From: DATMER01 sp963741305
GTDB lineage: Bacteria; Acidobacteriota; Thermoanaerobaculia; Multivoradales; UBA5704
Assembly (NCBI GenBank): GCA_963741305.1
Contig: CAVUHL010000003.1
Coordinates: 5,642,001-5,706,000 of the forward strand
DNA length: 64,000 nt
Direction: 5' to 3'
Shown: piece by piece, positions 26,138 through 35,819 of the stretch
How positions within the stretch are numbered: the first letter of the stretch is position 1
Layout: each line of letters begins with the position of its first letter
Translations under genes and position numbers: made by a program
Notes under the pieces: model-generated
The model's input: the letters and a program-made list of their open reading frames with translations, nothing else
Database searches by the model: none
What the model was told of the DNA's origin: nothing

Positions 26138-26432
26138 GCCACCGCAACGGCGCCTCATCCACCGCAACGTCTCTTCCTTCACCGCAACGCAAGCCCAGGC
26201 TGCGGCAGAGCCGGCCAGCTCAACGCAACTTCTCCTGAGTCACCGCAACGTGCGGCTATCCACCGCAACGTCGGCAGATACACCGCAACATCGGCTCGTT
26301 CACCGCAACCTAAGTGGCTTCACCGCAACTTGAAGAGATCCACCGCAACGTAGCGCCACGTTGCGGTGGATCTGCGAGATCTGCCGCAACCCGAGATTGT
26401 TCACCGCAACCGGGAGAGGTCTACCGCAACGT
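26138..26432. repeat. Array of about twelve short repeats with 20-bp period (consensus ACCGCAAC)
   Basis: ACCGCAAC or a one- or two-base variant begins at 26141, 26161, 26181, 26222, 26242, 26262, 26282, 26302, 26322, 26342, 26383, 26403 and 26423. Steps are exactly 20 bp except for two skipped positions, near 26201 and 26362, each followed by a 21-bp step; at the second gap the motif is inverted. Flanks of the core favour a preceding T and C and a following G or T, and about 8-9 bp in each unit vary. The period is not a multiple of three, so this is a DNA-level pattern. Twenty base pairs is close to two helical turns, putting the cores on one face of the helix. Confidence 0.85.
26337..26372. 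repeat. Perfect 15-bp inverted repeat inside the array
   Basis: Positions 26337-26351 and 26358-26372 are perfect reverse complements with a 6-nt loop AGCGCC. The stem contains one direct and one inverted copy of the array core. It could fold as a strong hairpin in RNA or extruded DNA, or serve as a dimeric protein site. There is no T-run after it, so a terminator role for the upstream genes is only possible. Confidence 0.7.
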
Positions 26433-26475
26433 ACGCCTTCTCCTGCTCGTGTAATCTTCGAACGAGAGGTGCCGG

Positions 26476-26625
26476 ATGAGCCGTGTCCGCTGGCAGGATC
26501 ATGTCGTCTTCGCCGAGGATCTTCATCACGGAGAAGCCTGTGTCCGTGGTACCCGTATCCCTTTGCAGGAGGTGCTGGCCCCGATGACGACTCGCGACCT
26601 CACGGATGCACATCAAGGTCGATGA
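26476..26625 (+). pseudogene. Truncated DUF433 antitoxin
   Basis: The 49-codon frame shows the DUF433 N-terminal pattern, with GEACVRGTRIPLQEVLAPM matching the family motif, but ends at DAHQGR where the second half of the helix-turn-helix domain should continue. Its last 20 bases overlap the start of the DUF5615 frame. Intact DUF433 proteins have about 75 residues. An internal deletion that joined it to the toxin gene would explain the structure. Confidence 0.65.
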
Positions 26626-26794
26626 AGACCTCCCTCAGGCCGTAGCCGCAGTGCTACGGCAGAGGGGCTACTCCTGCAGCACTGTCCTGGAACAAGGAAA
26701 AGGGGGCTGGAAGGACCCTGCCCTGTGGGAAGCCGTGCAGGATCACCAGCAGTTCTTCCTAACAGCCGCGATTTCGTCACAGTCCATTTCATAG
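26606..26794 (+). pseudogene. Truncated DUF5615 PIN-like toxin
   Basis: The frame opens MHIKVDEDLPQAVAAVLRQRGY, the usual start of DUF5615 PIN-like toxins partnered with DUF433, and proceeds to QQFFLTA, where the family normally has an acidic active-site residue and about 50 further residues. Instead the sequence changes to unrelated codons and stops. The break lies near 26765, exactly where an antisense gene fragment ends. The pair is probably inactive. Confidence 0.65.
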
Positions 26795-26841
26795 GAGCCA
26801 GTAACGATGTCGATGAGGACAAACTTGCCCTCGTCTTCCGG
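26743..26841 (-). pseudogene. N-terminal fragment of a small conserved protein
   Basis: On the minus strand a short reading frame contains GKFVLIDIVTGSYEMDCDEIAA, which resembles the beginning of a widespread small protein family with IDIxTGxYExDxDxxAA. About 25 recognisable residues remain, then the frame runs into DUF5615-derived sequence and stops at 26743. No start codon is obvious. It lies just past the end of the RES gene on the same strand. Confidence 0.4.
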
Positions 26842-26858
26842 GCCACGAATTCGGCGGC

Positions 26859-27467
26859 TCAGGGAGCCACAATCCGGAGATGGCAGCGTCTCGCTGCTCG
26901 GACAATGCGAGGCCAGACCTCGGGATCTCCCAGATTTCGATCGACGAGCGCTTCGAGAGACCTCAAATCCGTCCGGTCGTTGAGCGCGAAACAAACCGCT
27001 CCTGCCTGCCGCCCTCGCCAGCGGAGCCCACGAATCTTCGGATAGCCCTCGTAAAGGGTGCGCGCCCACTCCTGACAGCGCTCGTACTCGCGGCTCGTCG
27101 CAATGCGCTGGTCCAGTCCGAACGCCCTCGGAGCGGCTCCGATCATGTCGAGAATTGCGATCGGCTCGCGGATGCGGACCACGCAGACGTGCCGGCCGGA
27201 ACCCCGATCGATGAAACCGTGGTTTCCGAACGCTTCCGCTACTGCCCCGAGAAGGGAGGTGGCCGCGTACCATACCGAGCGATCAGAGCCCGAACCCGGT
27301 GGCGGAAGGTGGTGGTCGAAACGGAGCCCCGGTAGAGGGCCGTAGCTTCTCTGGGCGTTCCAACCCCTATGAGCCGGGTTGGAGAAACGCACGAGCAGGT
27401 CTCCCGCAGCGATCTCATACAGCTTGGGCCGCGGCGGCAGAACCGCCGGAGGCGAAGGGAGCGTCAA
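26859..27467 (-). CDS. RES-domain toxin
   Basis: A TTG start at 27467 overlaps the antitoxin stop as TTGA and gives 202 residues. The RES hallmarks are visible: the Arg in LLVRFSNPAHRGW, the tyrosine segment SVWYAATSLLGAVAEAF with the active-site Glu, and a late LRSLEALVDRNLGDPEVW segment. RES toxins resemble ADP-ribosyltransferases and deplete NAD+. The region upstream of the TTG reads as non-conserved Arg/Pro-rich sequence, supporting this start. The partner antitoxin is encoded immediately upstream. Confidence 0.82.
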   Translation of the reverse strand: MTLPSPPAVLPPRPKLYEIAAGDLLVRFSNPAHRGWNAQRSYGPLPGLRFDHHLPPPGSGSDRSVWYAATSLLGAVAEAFGNHGFIDRGSGRHVCVVRIREPIAILDMIGAAPRAFGLDQRIATSREYERCQEWARTLYEGYPKIRGLRWRGRQAGAVCFALNDRTDLRSLEALVDRNLGDPEVWPRIVRAARRCHLRIVAP

Positions 27468-28150
27468 GGCAGGAAGCTCTGCTCGTGGGCCAGCTCGAGG
27501 ACCGGTTCGGGCCTCCGGCGGCGGAGCAGCTCGATCGGCGGCCGTCCTCCAAGGCGTTCGGACGGCTGCAGAAGCCAGAAGGCGGCTCCGGCGGGAGAGA
27601 GGGAAAGCCGCTGCAGGACTTCTTCGAGACCGGGGATGACGCCACCAGGGGCATCGGGGTCGAACTGCCAGAGGGGGTAGCGCCACTGAGAGCCGACGCG
27701 CAAGGCGAGGAGGCGTCCGGCGCGGCGTAATCGTTCGAGTGCCTGACGCGACCGTCCGGTCCGCTCAGCGGCATCGGCGACGCTGACGCACTCGCGGAGG
27801 ATGGCCTCGCGCGTGGCCATCGCCTCCATTTCGCCAAAGGCGACGCTCTCAGCGGCTCCGGCCGTGTCGAGCGGCTCGTCTACGGCGGCCAGGGGATCGA
27901 GGGCGGGCTCCTCAGGAAGGGCTTCGAGGGCTCGCATCACACCGCGCGAGAGGGCGGACCGCCTCTCCGTAGTCACTCCGGTATCGGCTAAGTGGAGCAG
28001 CTCCTTTATGACGGCCATCTCATCGCGCGAGAGGAGCTGTGCCGCCCTTACCATTGTCTCCAGCCGTTCCGGAGAGATCCCGAATCGGGCCGAGGCTTCC
28101 CGTAGGAAGCCGGTGGTCGTTGACGATGCAGAGGCGCTTTGTCTCATCAA
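27464..28150 (-). CDS. Xre/MbcA/ParS-like antitoxin
   Basis: The 228-residue protein precedes the RES toxin gene, overlapping by 4 bp. Its C-terminus (PAGAAFWLLQPSERLGGRPPIELL) is the toxin-binding domain of Xre/MbcA/ParS antitoxins, in which the tail plugs the RES active site. The middle part (SVADAAERTGRSRQALERLRRAGRLLALRVG) is a helix-turn-helix of MerR/excisionase type, unlike the usual Xre fold. An N-terminal helical domain of about 90 residues is an addition to the common form. Confidence 0.78.
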   Translation of the reverse strand: MMRQSASASSTTTGFLREASARFGISPERLETMVRAAQLLSRDEMAVIKELLHLADTGVTTERRSALSRGVMRALEALPEEPALDPLAAVDEPLDTAGAAESVAFGEMEAMATREAILRECVSVADAAERTGRSRQALERLRRAGRLLALRVGSQWRYPLWQFDPDAPGGVIPGLEEVLQRLSLSPAGAAFWLLQPSERLGGRPPIELLRRRRPEPVLELAHEQSFLP

Positions 28151-28212
28151 TTCAGTCCCTTCCCTCGCGCCTCAGCTTAGCGCCTCTGACCGAAGGATGC
28201 AACTTGTGCTCA

Positions 28213-29376
28213 CTACCGCCCCCGCGCCGGGGGGGCATCGAGACGGACCTGGACTTCCTGCTTGCGGCCGTCGCGGAGGATGCCCACTCTCACCACGTCT
28301 CCGGCCTTCCTCTCTTCCAGGGCGAGGAGCAGGTCCCCGGTCGAGGTCACGGGCTTGCCGTTTACGGACTGGATGATGTCACCCAGCTCGATGCGCCGCC
28401 CCCTCCCCTGCTGAATCCCGCGGAGGCCGGCCCGGTCCGCTCCGCTGCCTTCGAGCACCCTCGAGATCACCGCTCCCTCGACCCCGAGCTGCTGGTTCCA
28501 GGATTCCGGGCCCAACTCCACTCCCAGCGTCGGACGGTTCACCCTTCCGTAGCGGATCAGGTCGGGCACCACCCAGCGCACCGAGTGCTCCGGGATCGCG
28601 AAGCCGATCCCCGCGTAGGCTCCCGACGGGCTGTAGATCGCCGTGTTCACTCCGATCAGGCGGCCGGCGCTGTCCAGCAGCGGCCCGCCCGAGTTGCCGG
28701 GATTGATCGCCGCATCCGTCTGCACCACGTCGCGGATGGGCACCCCGTCCACCGACTGGATCTCTCTCCCCAGCGCGCTCACCACGCCCGTGGTCAGCGT
28801 CTGGTCCAGGCCGAACGGGTTGCCGATGGCGAACACGGCCTGCCCGACCCGAAGGTTGTCCGAGTTGCCCAGGGGGAGCGGGACCATCCGGTTCTGCGGG
28901 GCCTTGATCCGCAGCACGGCGAGATCCTTTTCAGGAGCGTATCCCACCACCTCCGCGTCCCAGTTGGACTGGTCGGAGAGGGTCACCTGCCAGTTGCTGC
29001 CGCCCTGGATCACGTGGAAGTTGGTGACCACGTGCCCCTGGCGGTCCCAGAGGAAGCCCGAGCCGCTCCCCTGGGGGATCTCCTGGACGTTCATGCTGAA
29101 GAAGTCACGCTGGCGCGCCAGCGAGGTCACGTAGACCACCGACGGGGAGGCGCGCTCGAAGAGCGAGATCGTGGCCCGTTCTTCCTCGGCCAGCTCCGGC
29201 CTCGGCACCGGAGCGGGCCGGCCCTGCTGCTGCGCCGCCGCCGGCTGGACAGCTGCATCGCGCTCGGATTGGGCTAGTGCCGTTCCATCCTCGGGGAATT
29301 GGGGACACGAGATCCCCGCCAGGAATCCCAACCCCGCGATCACCGCTGCCAGCAAGATGCGACTGAACGAGCTCAT
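28213..29376 (-). CDS. DegP/HtrA-type serine protease with one PDZ domain
   Basis: The start at 29376 has AAGGAGG about 9 bp upstream. The 387-residue protein has an export signal (a lipobox-like end at Cys24 is possible), a trypsin-like domain with the triad His121, Asp151 and Ser229 (GNSGGPL), and one PDZ domain over the last 110 residues. One PDZ and an N-terminal membrane signal resemble DegS or HtrA regulators more than DegP. It acts in the periplasm on misfolded envelope proteins or on a signalling substrate such as an anti-sigma factor. Confidence 0.9.
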   Translation of the reverse strand: MSSFSRILLAAVIAGLGFLAGISCPQFPEDGTALAQSERDAAVQPAAAQQQGRPAPVPRPELAEEERATISLFERASPSVVYVTSLARQRDFFSMNVQEIPQGSGSGFLWDRQGHVVTNFHVIQGGSNWQVTLSDQSNWDAEVVGYAPEKDLAVLRIKAPQNRMVPLPLGNSDNLRVGQAVFAIGNPFGLDQTLTTGVVSALGREIQSVDGVPIRDVVQTDAAINPGNSGGPLLDSAGRLIGVNTAIYSPSGAYAGIGFAIPEHSVRWVVPDLIRYGRVNRPTLGVELGPESWNQQLGVEGAVISRVLEGSGADRAGLRGIQQGRGRRIELGDIIQSVNGKPVTSTGDLLLALEERKAGDVVRVGILRDGRKQEVQVRLDAPPARGR

Positions 29377-29482
29377 CCTTCTAGCCTCCTTCACGAATGG
29401 CAACGCCCAGAAGGGGCTGCCTCCTTCCCAAGTTTACACAGGGGGTCGGGTAGATTTGACGCCGATTGACCCCGGCAGGGGC

Positions 29483-29824
29483 TCAGTGGGCGATCAGCTC
29501 GCGGGCCGGCTCGACCGGGTGATACCAGGCGCCGAGCGTTTGCGCCCGGATCTGCTCGATCTTCCGGGTCGCCTTCTCCGACTCCTCCCGCGCAGCCTGG
29601 ACATCGCCGTAGAGCCAGAGCAACAGCGCGTAGCGGAACGACGAGAGCGCCTGCATCCAGAGCCGCTCCAGGTCCACGCCCTGCCCGTCGAAAGCGCTGA
29701 TGGGGATGGCGTTGATCGACAGGAGCAGCTCGTCGCACCGGGTCTTGCTGACCTTCCGGCGCTTCATGTCTTGAGTGGCCTCTATCAGGGGCTGGACCAG
29801 GGTGAGAGCATGCGAGGCGTTCAT
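29483..29824 (-). CDS. Hypothetical protein, helical
   Basis: The ATG at 29824 gives a 113-residue, mostly helical protein without signal peptide or known motif. An upstream extension to 29980 would overlap the palindromic operator at 29917, so the shorter form is chosen. It ends with AREESEKATRKIEQI and a short tail. It is divergent from the respiratory operon. Confidence 0.5.
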   Translation of the reverse strand: MNASHALTLVQPLIEATQDMKRRKVSKTRCDELLLSINAIPISAFDGQGVDLERLWMQALSSFRYALLLWLYGDVQAAREESEKATRKIEQIRAQTLGAWYHPVEPARELIAH

Positions 29825-29916
29825 GTCCCTGCCCAGAAGCAATCGGCATGCCGGGGTTTGAGGCTTCCTCTGGTCCCTGGCTTGCACGCGATCTGGCGTT
29901 TGGGTAGGATGCGCGC

Positions 29917-29934
29917 TTGTGACGACTTTCACAA
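29917..29934. promoter_or_regulatory. CRP/FNR-type palindrome upstream of the respiratory operon
   Basis: TTGTGA-N6-TCACAA is a perfect palindrome that contains the consensus TGTGA-N6-TCACA of the CRP/FNR regulator family. Its centre lies 91 bp upstream of the actA start codon. No better site was seen elsewhere in the window. Binding by a cAMP-, oxygen- or redox-sensing member of the family would suit control of terminal respiration. Confidence 0.6.
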
Positions 29935-30015
29935 AGTCCCCCGCGACCCAGACCGAAATAGAGGATAGAGTTTCCGCCACGCCGGAGCTGGGCGGCTGAG
30001 GGAGGGGCCCTTCGC

Positions 30016-30672
30016 ATGCAGATCTTCCACCGCAGCACGAACACCCTCGCCAAGGTGAGCATCTTCGGCGCGGTGTTCTTCATCGCCCTCCTGGCGTGGA
30101 TCTTTTCCTCGCTCCTGCGCTCCTCCTACGTCACCGGCCAGGGGATCGTCCTCAAGCAGCCGGTGCCGTTCAGCCACGACCATCACGTGGCCGGCCTCGG
30201 CATCGATTGCCGGTATTGCCACACGGCCGTGGAGGTGTCGAGCTCGGCCGGCATGCCCTCGACCGAGACCTGCATGAATTGCCACCGGCAGATCTGGACC
30301 AACGCCGACCTTCTGGAGCCGGTGCGGTCGAGCTTCGCCAACAACACCCCTATCGTCTGGCAGCGGGTGCATGACCTGCCGGACTTCGTCTATTTCAATC
30401 ACAGCGTCCACGTGGCCAAGGGGATCGGGTGCGTGACCTGCCATGGCGAGGTGGACCGGATGCCCCTGATGTTCCAGCAGGCGTCGCTCCAGATGGAGTG
30501 GTGCCTGGAGTGCCACCGCGACCCGGGCAAGCATGTGCGGCCCCGCGAGGAGGTCTTCAACCTCAATTGGAAGCCGCCGGCGGACAAGGAGCAGGCGCAG
30601 GCCCTCCAGGCCAGGCTGGTCAAGGACTACGACATCCAATCTCTTACGAGCTGTTCGACGTGTCACCGCTAG
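30016..30672 (+). CDS. actA: Alternative complex III subunit ActA, pentahaem cytochrome c
   Basis: The 218-residue product has an N-terminal membrane anchor (about residues 14-34) and five c-type haem motifs at 65-69, 86-90, 139-143, 163-167 and 213-217 (CRYCH, CMNCH, CVTCH, CLECH, CSTCH). This is the usual ActA architecture. It faces the periplasm and relays electrons within alternative complex III, a quinol:acceptor oxidoreductase that replaces cytochrome bc1. It is the first gene of the operon and the palindrome at 29917 probably regulates it. Confidence 0.93.
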   Translation: MQIFHRSTNTLAKVSIFGAVFFIALLAWIFSSLLRSSYVTGQGIVLKQPVPFSHDHHVAGLGIDCRYCHTAVEVSSSAGMPSTETCMNCHRQIWTNADLLEPVRSSFANNTPIVWQRVHDLPDFVYFNHSVHVAKGIGCVTCHGEVDRMPLMFQQASLQMEWCLECHRDPGKHVRPREEVFNLNWKPPADKEQAQALQARLVKDYDIQSLTSCSTCHR

Positions 30673-30683
30673 GGCACGGAAGG

Positions 30684-33600
30684 ATGGAGAGCGTGAACGA
30701 GAGCAAAGGCAAGTGTGGCGCGGAGGCTTCCGCCCAGGCATCTTCCGGGGGGCCAATCCGGCTGGATCTGGCCGAGGTGCGCGAGAAGCTGCGCCTGCAA
30801 CGCGGTCCGGAGGTCTGGCGGAGCCTCGAGGAGCTGGCCGAGACGCCGGAGTTCGAGGAGCTCCTGCACCGCGAGTTCCCGCGCCAGGCTTCAGAAATGA
30901 CGATGGACGGAGTATCGCGCCGCGGTTTCATGCAGCTCGCCGGCGCCTCCCTCGCCCTCGCCGGGCTGACCGGCTGCACCAAGCAGCCGCCCGAGGGGAT
31001 CGTCCCGTACGTCAAGCAGCCGGAGTACATCGTCCCGGGCCGGCCGCTCTTCTTCGCCACCACGCTCCTCCATGGCGGCTATGCCCACGGCGTGCTCGCC
31101 GAGAGCCACATGGGCCGGCCGACCAAGATCGAGGGCAACCCGGATCACCCGGCGAGCCTCGGCGCCACCGACGTGTTCGCCCAGGCCGCGGTCCTGACCC
31201 TGTATGACCCGGAGCGCTCGCAGTCGATCATCCATAACGGACGCACCGGCACCTGGGGCGCCTTCGTGGCCGAGATCGGCAACCGGCTGCGCGCCGCTCA
31301 GGGCCTGGGCGGCGAGGGAGTCCGCATCCTCACCGGGACCGTGACTTCCCCGACGCTCGCGGCCCAGATGCAGGACCTTCTCACGCGCTTCCCCCGTGCC
31401 CGGTGGCACCAGTGGGAGGCCGCCGGCGGACATCATGGCCGCGCCGCCGCGACCCGCGCCTTCGGCCAGCCGCTGGAGACCCGCTACGACTTCTCCGCGG
31501 CCCGCGTGGTGCTGGCGATCGACTCGGACGTCCTCACGGAGGGACCCGGCAACGTCCGTTACCAGCGCGATTTTGCCCGCACCCGCCGGGTGCGCAAGGG
31601 CAACCTCCAGATGAGCCGGCTCTACGCGGTCGAGAGCATTCCGACCAACACCGGTACCCTTGCGGACCACCGCCTCCCCCTGCCTGCCGCCGAGATCGAG
31701 GCGTTCACGCTCGCGCTCGCTCAAGCGGTTGGAGCGGCTCCCGCTGGTGGAGATGTCCTGACGGATGCCCGCGCCCGGAAGTTCGTCCAGGCGATCGCCC
31801 AGGATCTGCGCGCCAACGCCGGGGCCTCGATCGTGGCGGCCGACGAGTACTCCTCGCCCGCGGTGCAGGTGCTGGTCCATGGGATCAACCAGGCGCTCGG
31901 CAATGTCGGACGGACGGTGTTTCAGACCGTAGCGGTCGAAGCCGCGCCAATCGATCAAGTGTCCTCGATGCGCCAGCTCGTGACCGACATGAACGCCGGC
32001 CGCGTCGAGCTGCTCCTGATGCTGGGCGGAGTCAATCCGGTCTACACGGCCCCGGTGGACCTCAACTTCGCGCAGGCGCTTCAGAAAGTCCCGTTGCGCG
32101 CCCATCACGGGCTCTTCGAGGACGAGACCTCCGAGTATTGCCACTGGCACATCCCGGCCGCCCACGAGCTCGAGAGCTGGGGTGATGCCCGCTCCTTCGA
32201 CGGCACGGTCAGCCTGATGCAGCCGCTGATCGAGCCGCTCTACAACGGCAAGACCGAGCAGGAGGTCATCGCCGCCCTCTTCGCGAGCCGCGCCGATGCC
32301 ACCAGCTTCGAGCTGGTGCAGGAGCATTGGAAAACCTTACTGGTCGGCAATTTCGAGGAGGCTTGGCGCAAGGTGGTGCATGACGGCATCGTCCCCGCCA
32401 CCCAGCTCCCTCCGGCTGGCGCCTCGGTCAATGGCGGCGCGGTCCAGCAGGCTGCGGCCGAGGTCGCGGCCTCTCTGCAGAAGGCGCGCGCCGAGGCCGG
32501 CTCGAACAAAGTGACCCTGAAGCTGCGGCCCGATCCCACCGTCTGGGATGGCAGCCTGGCTCAGAACGTCTGGCTCCAGGAGCTGCCCAAGCCGATGAGC
32601 AAGCTGACCTGGGACAACGCCCTGATGGTCGGCCCGGCCACGGCCGAGAGCCTGAACGTGGGTCACGAGGAGACGGCCGAGGTCTCCTGGAACGGCCGCA
32701 AGGTCCAGGCCGCGGTCTGGGTTCTCCCCGGAATGGCCGCGGGCACCGCCATGCTGACCCTGGGCTACGGCAGGCGCCGGGCGGGCCGCGCCACCGGTCT
32801 CGGCTTCAATGCCTACGAGCTGCGCACGTCTCAAAACCTGTGGACCCTGCCGGGCGCCGAGGTCCGCGGCCTGGGCGGCCGCTACGACTTCGCCTGCACC
32901 CAGAACCATCACGTTCTGCCCCAGGGCAAGCGGCAGACCGGGATGGGGCCCGATGGCGAGGTCCCTCTGGCGGGAGAGCAGGCCGAGAAGCGCCATCTGG
33001 TGATCACCAAGACTCTCGACGAGCTAAGGCGCGATCCCGAGGCCGTCCAGGAAATGCGCGAGAAGCCGGAGCCCGACGAGACCCTCTACCCGCGCTGGAA
33101 GTACGACGGCCACGCCTGGGGCATGGCGATCGACCTCAACGTCTGTACCGGTTGCAGCTCCTGCGTCATCGCCTGCCAGGCGGAGAACAACATCCCGGTC
33201 GTGGGCAAGGAGCAGGTTCAGCGCGGACGGGAGATGCACTGGATCCGGGTGGACCGCTATTACGCGGGCGACATGGACGATCCGCGCATCCACAACCAGC
33301 CGGTGCCCTGCATGCACTGCGAGAACGCCCCCTGCGAGGTGGTCTGCCCGGTGGCGGCCACGGTGCACAGCGACGAGGGGCTGAACGACATGGTTTACAA
33401 CCGCTGCGTGGGCACGCGCTACTGCTCGAACAACTGCCCCTACAAGGTGCGGCGGTTCAACTTCTTCCGCTACAGCGACAGGGAGACGCCGGTGCTCGCC
33501 CTGCTGCAGAACCCGGACGTGACCGTGCGCATGCGCGGCGTCATGGAGAAGTGCACCTACTGCGTGCAGCGCATCGAGCAGGCCAAGATCGAGTCCAAGG

Positions 33601-33866
33601 TGGAGCACCATCCGATCCTGGCCAACACCCTCCAGACCGCCTGCCAGCAGGCGTGCCCGACCCAGGCCATCGTGTTCGGCGACATCAACGACCCGGACTG
33701 GGAAGTGACGAAGTGGAAAGCCGACCCGCTCAACTATGGGTTGCTGGAGGTGCTCAACACGCGGCCGCGCACCACGTACCTGGCGAAGGTCACCAACCCG
33801 AACCCCGCGCTCGCCCCTGAGCAGGGGCACCCTGGGCATGAGGCGGAGCACGAGGAAAGGACGTAG
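30684..33866 (+). CDS. actB: Alternative complex III subunit ActB, molybdopterin-like domain fused to iron-sulfur domain
   Basis: The 1060-residue protein begins about 12 bp after actA. A twin-arginine signal (SRRGFMQLAG, about residues 79-88) with lipobox LTGC follows a cytoplasmic leader. The middle 600 residues resemble the molybdopterin oxidoreductase fold, which in ActB holds no cofactor. The C-terminal part carries ferredoxin-like clusters with Cys motifs near residues 821 (CTGCSSCVIAC), 875 (CMHCENAPC), 957 (CTYCVQ) and 986 (CQQACP). The protein is Tat-exported and links ActC quinol oxidation to the ActA/ActE haems. Confidence 0.93.
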   Translation: MESVNESKGKCGAEASAQASSGGPIRLDLAEVREKLRLQRGPEVWRSLEELAETPEFEELLHREFPRQASEMTMDGVSRRGFMQLAGASLALAGLTGCTKQPPEGIVPYVKQPEYIVPGRPLFFATTLLHGGYAHGVLAESHMGRPTKIEGNPDHPASLGATDVFAQAAVLTLYDPERSQSIIHNGRTGTWGAFVAEIGNRLRAAQGLGGEGVRILTGTVTSPTLAAQMQDLLTRFPRARWHQWEAAGGHHGRAAATRAFGQPLETRYDFSAARVVLAIDSDVLTEGPGNVRYQRDFARTRRVRKGNLQMSRLYAVESIPTNTGTLADHRLPLPAAEIEAFTLALAQAVGAAPAGGDVLTDARARKFVQAIAQDLRANAGASIVAADEYSSPAVQVLVHGINQALGNVGRTVFQTVAVEAAPIDQVSSMRQLVTDMNAGRVELLLMLGGVNPVYTAPVDLNFAQALQKVPLRAHHGLFEDETSEYCHWHIPAAHELESWGDARSFDGTVSLMQPLIEPLYNGKTEQEVIAALFASRADATSFELVQEHWKTLLVGNFEEAWRKVVHDGIVPATQLPPAGASVNGGAVQQAAAEVAASLQKARAEAGSNKVTLKLRPDPTVWDGSLAQNVWLQELPKPMSKLTWDNALMVGPATAESLNVGHEETAEVSWNGRKVQAAVWVLPGMAAGTAMLTLGYGRRRAGRATGLGFNAYELRTSQNLWTLPGAEVRGLGGRYDFACTQNHHVLPQGKRQTGMGPDGEVPLAGEQAEKRHLVITKTLDELRRDPEAVQEMREKPEPDETLYPRWKYDGHAWGMAIDLNVCTGCSSCVIACQAENNIPVVGKEQVQRGREMHWIRVDRYYAGDMDDPRIHNQPVPCMHCENAPCEVVCPVAATVHSDEGLNDMVYNRCVGTRYCSNNCPYKVRRFNFFRYSDRETPVLALLQNPDVTVRMRGVMEKCTYCVQRIEQAKIESKVEHHPILANTLQTACQQACPTQAIVFGDINDPDWEVTKWKADPLNYGLLEVLNTRPRTTYLAKVTNPNPALAPEQGHPGHEAEHEERT

Positions 33867-33867
33867 G

Positions 33868-35282
<1,415 letters not shown>

Positions 35283-35286
<4 letters not shown>

Positions 35287-35819
35287 AGCGACCACCGATC
35301 TACGGCCTCATGGCCGAGTTCCACGATTCCGACGAGCTGATCGAGGCGGCGTACCGCGTCCGGGAAGCGGGTTACACGCGGCTCGACGCCTACACGCCTT
35401 ATCCGATCGAAGCGGTCGCGGAGGCCACCGGCCACCATCACTCGAAGCTGCCCCTGATCGTGCTGATCGGCGGCATCGTCGGCGCCGTCGCCGGCTACGG
35501 GCTGCAGTACTGGGCGTCGGTGATCGAATACCCGCTCAACATCGGCGGCCGGCCGCTCCACAGCTGGCCGGCATTCATCATCCCGACTTTCGAGATGACG
35601 ATCCTGTTCGCGGCGCTCTCGGCCGTGTTCGGCATGTTCTTCCTGAACGGGCTGCCGCAGCCGTACCACCCCGTCTTCAACGTGCCGCGCTTCGCCCTGG
35701 CGTCGCGCGACCGTTATTTCCTTTTGATCGACGCGCGCGACCCTCTCTTCGACCGCGAGGGGACCCGGCGCTTTCTGGCGGAGCTGAACCCGACCGAGGT
35801 GAACGAGGTTGAGCACTAG
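35283..35819 (+). CDS. actD: Alternative complex III subunit ActD (DUF3341)
   Basis: The 178-residue protein overlaps actC by 4 bp (ATGA). It has a cytoplasmic N-terminal domain with YGLMAEFHDSDELIEAAYRVREAGY, the DUF3341 signature, followed by two membrane helices at about residues 58-78 and 96-120. ActD is a structural subunit that packs against ActC. The sequence and length are typical. Confidence 0.92.

Noticed and set aside
26138..26432. CRISPR array
   Set aside because: Conserved cores are only about 8-10 bp with 20-bp period; real repeats are 23-47 bp with longer spacers, and no cas gene is present.
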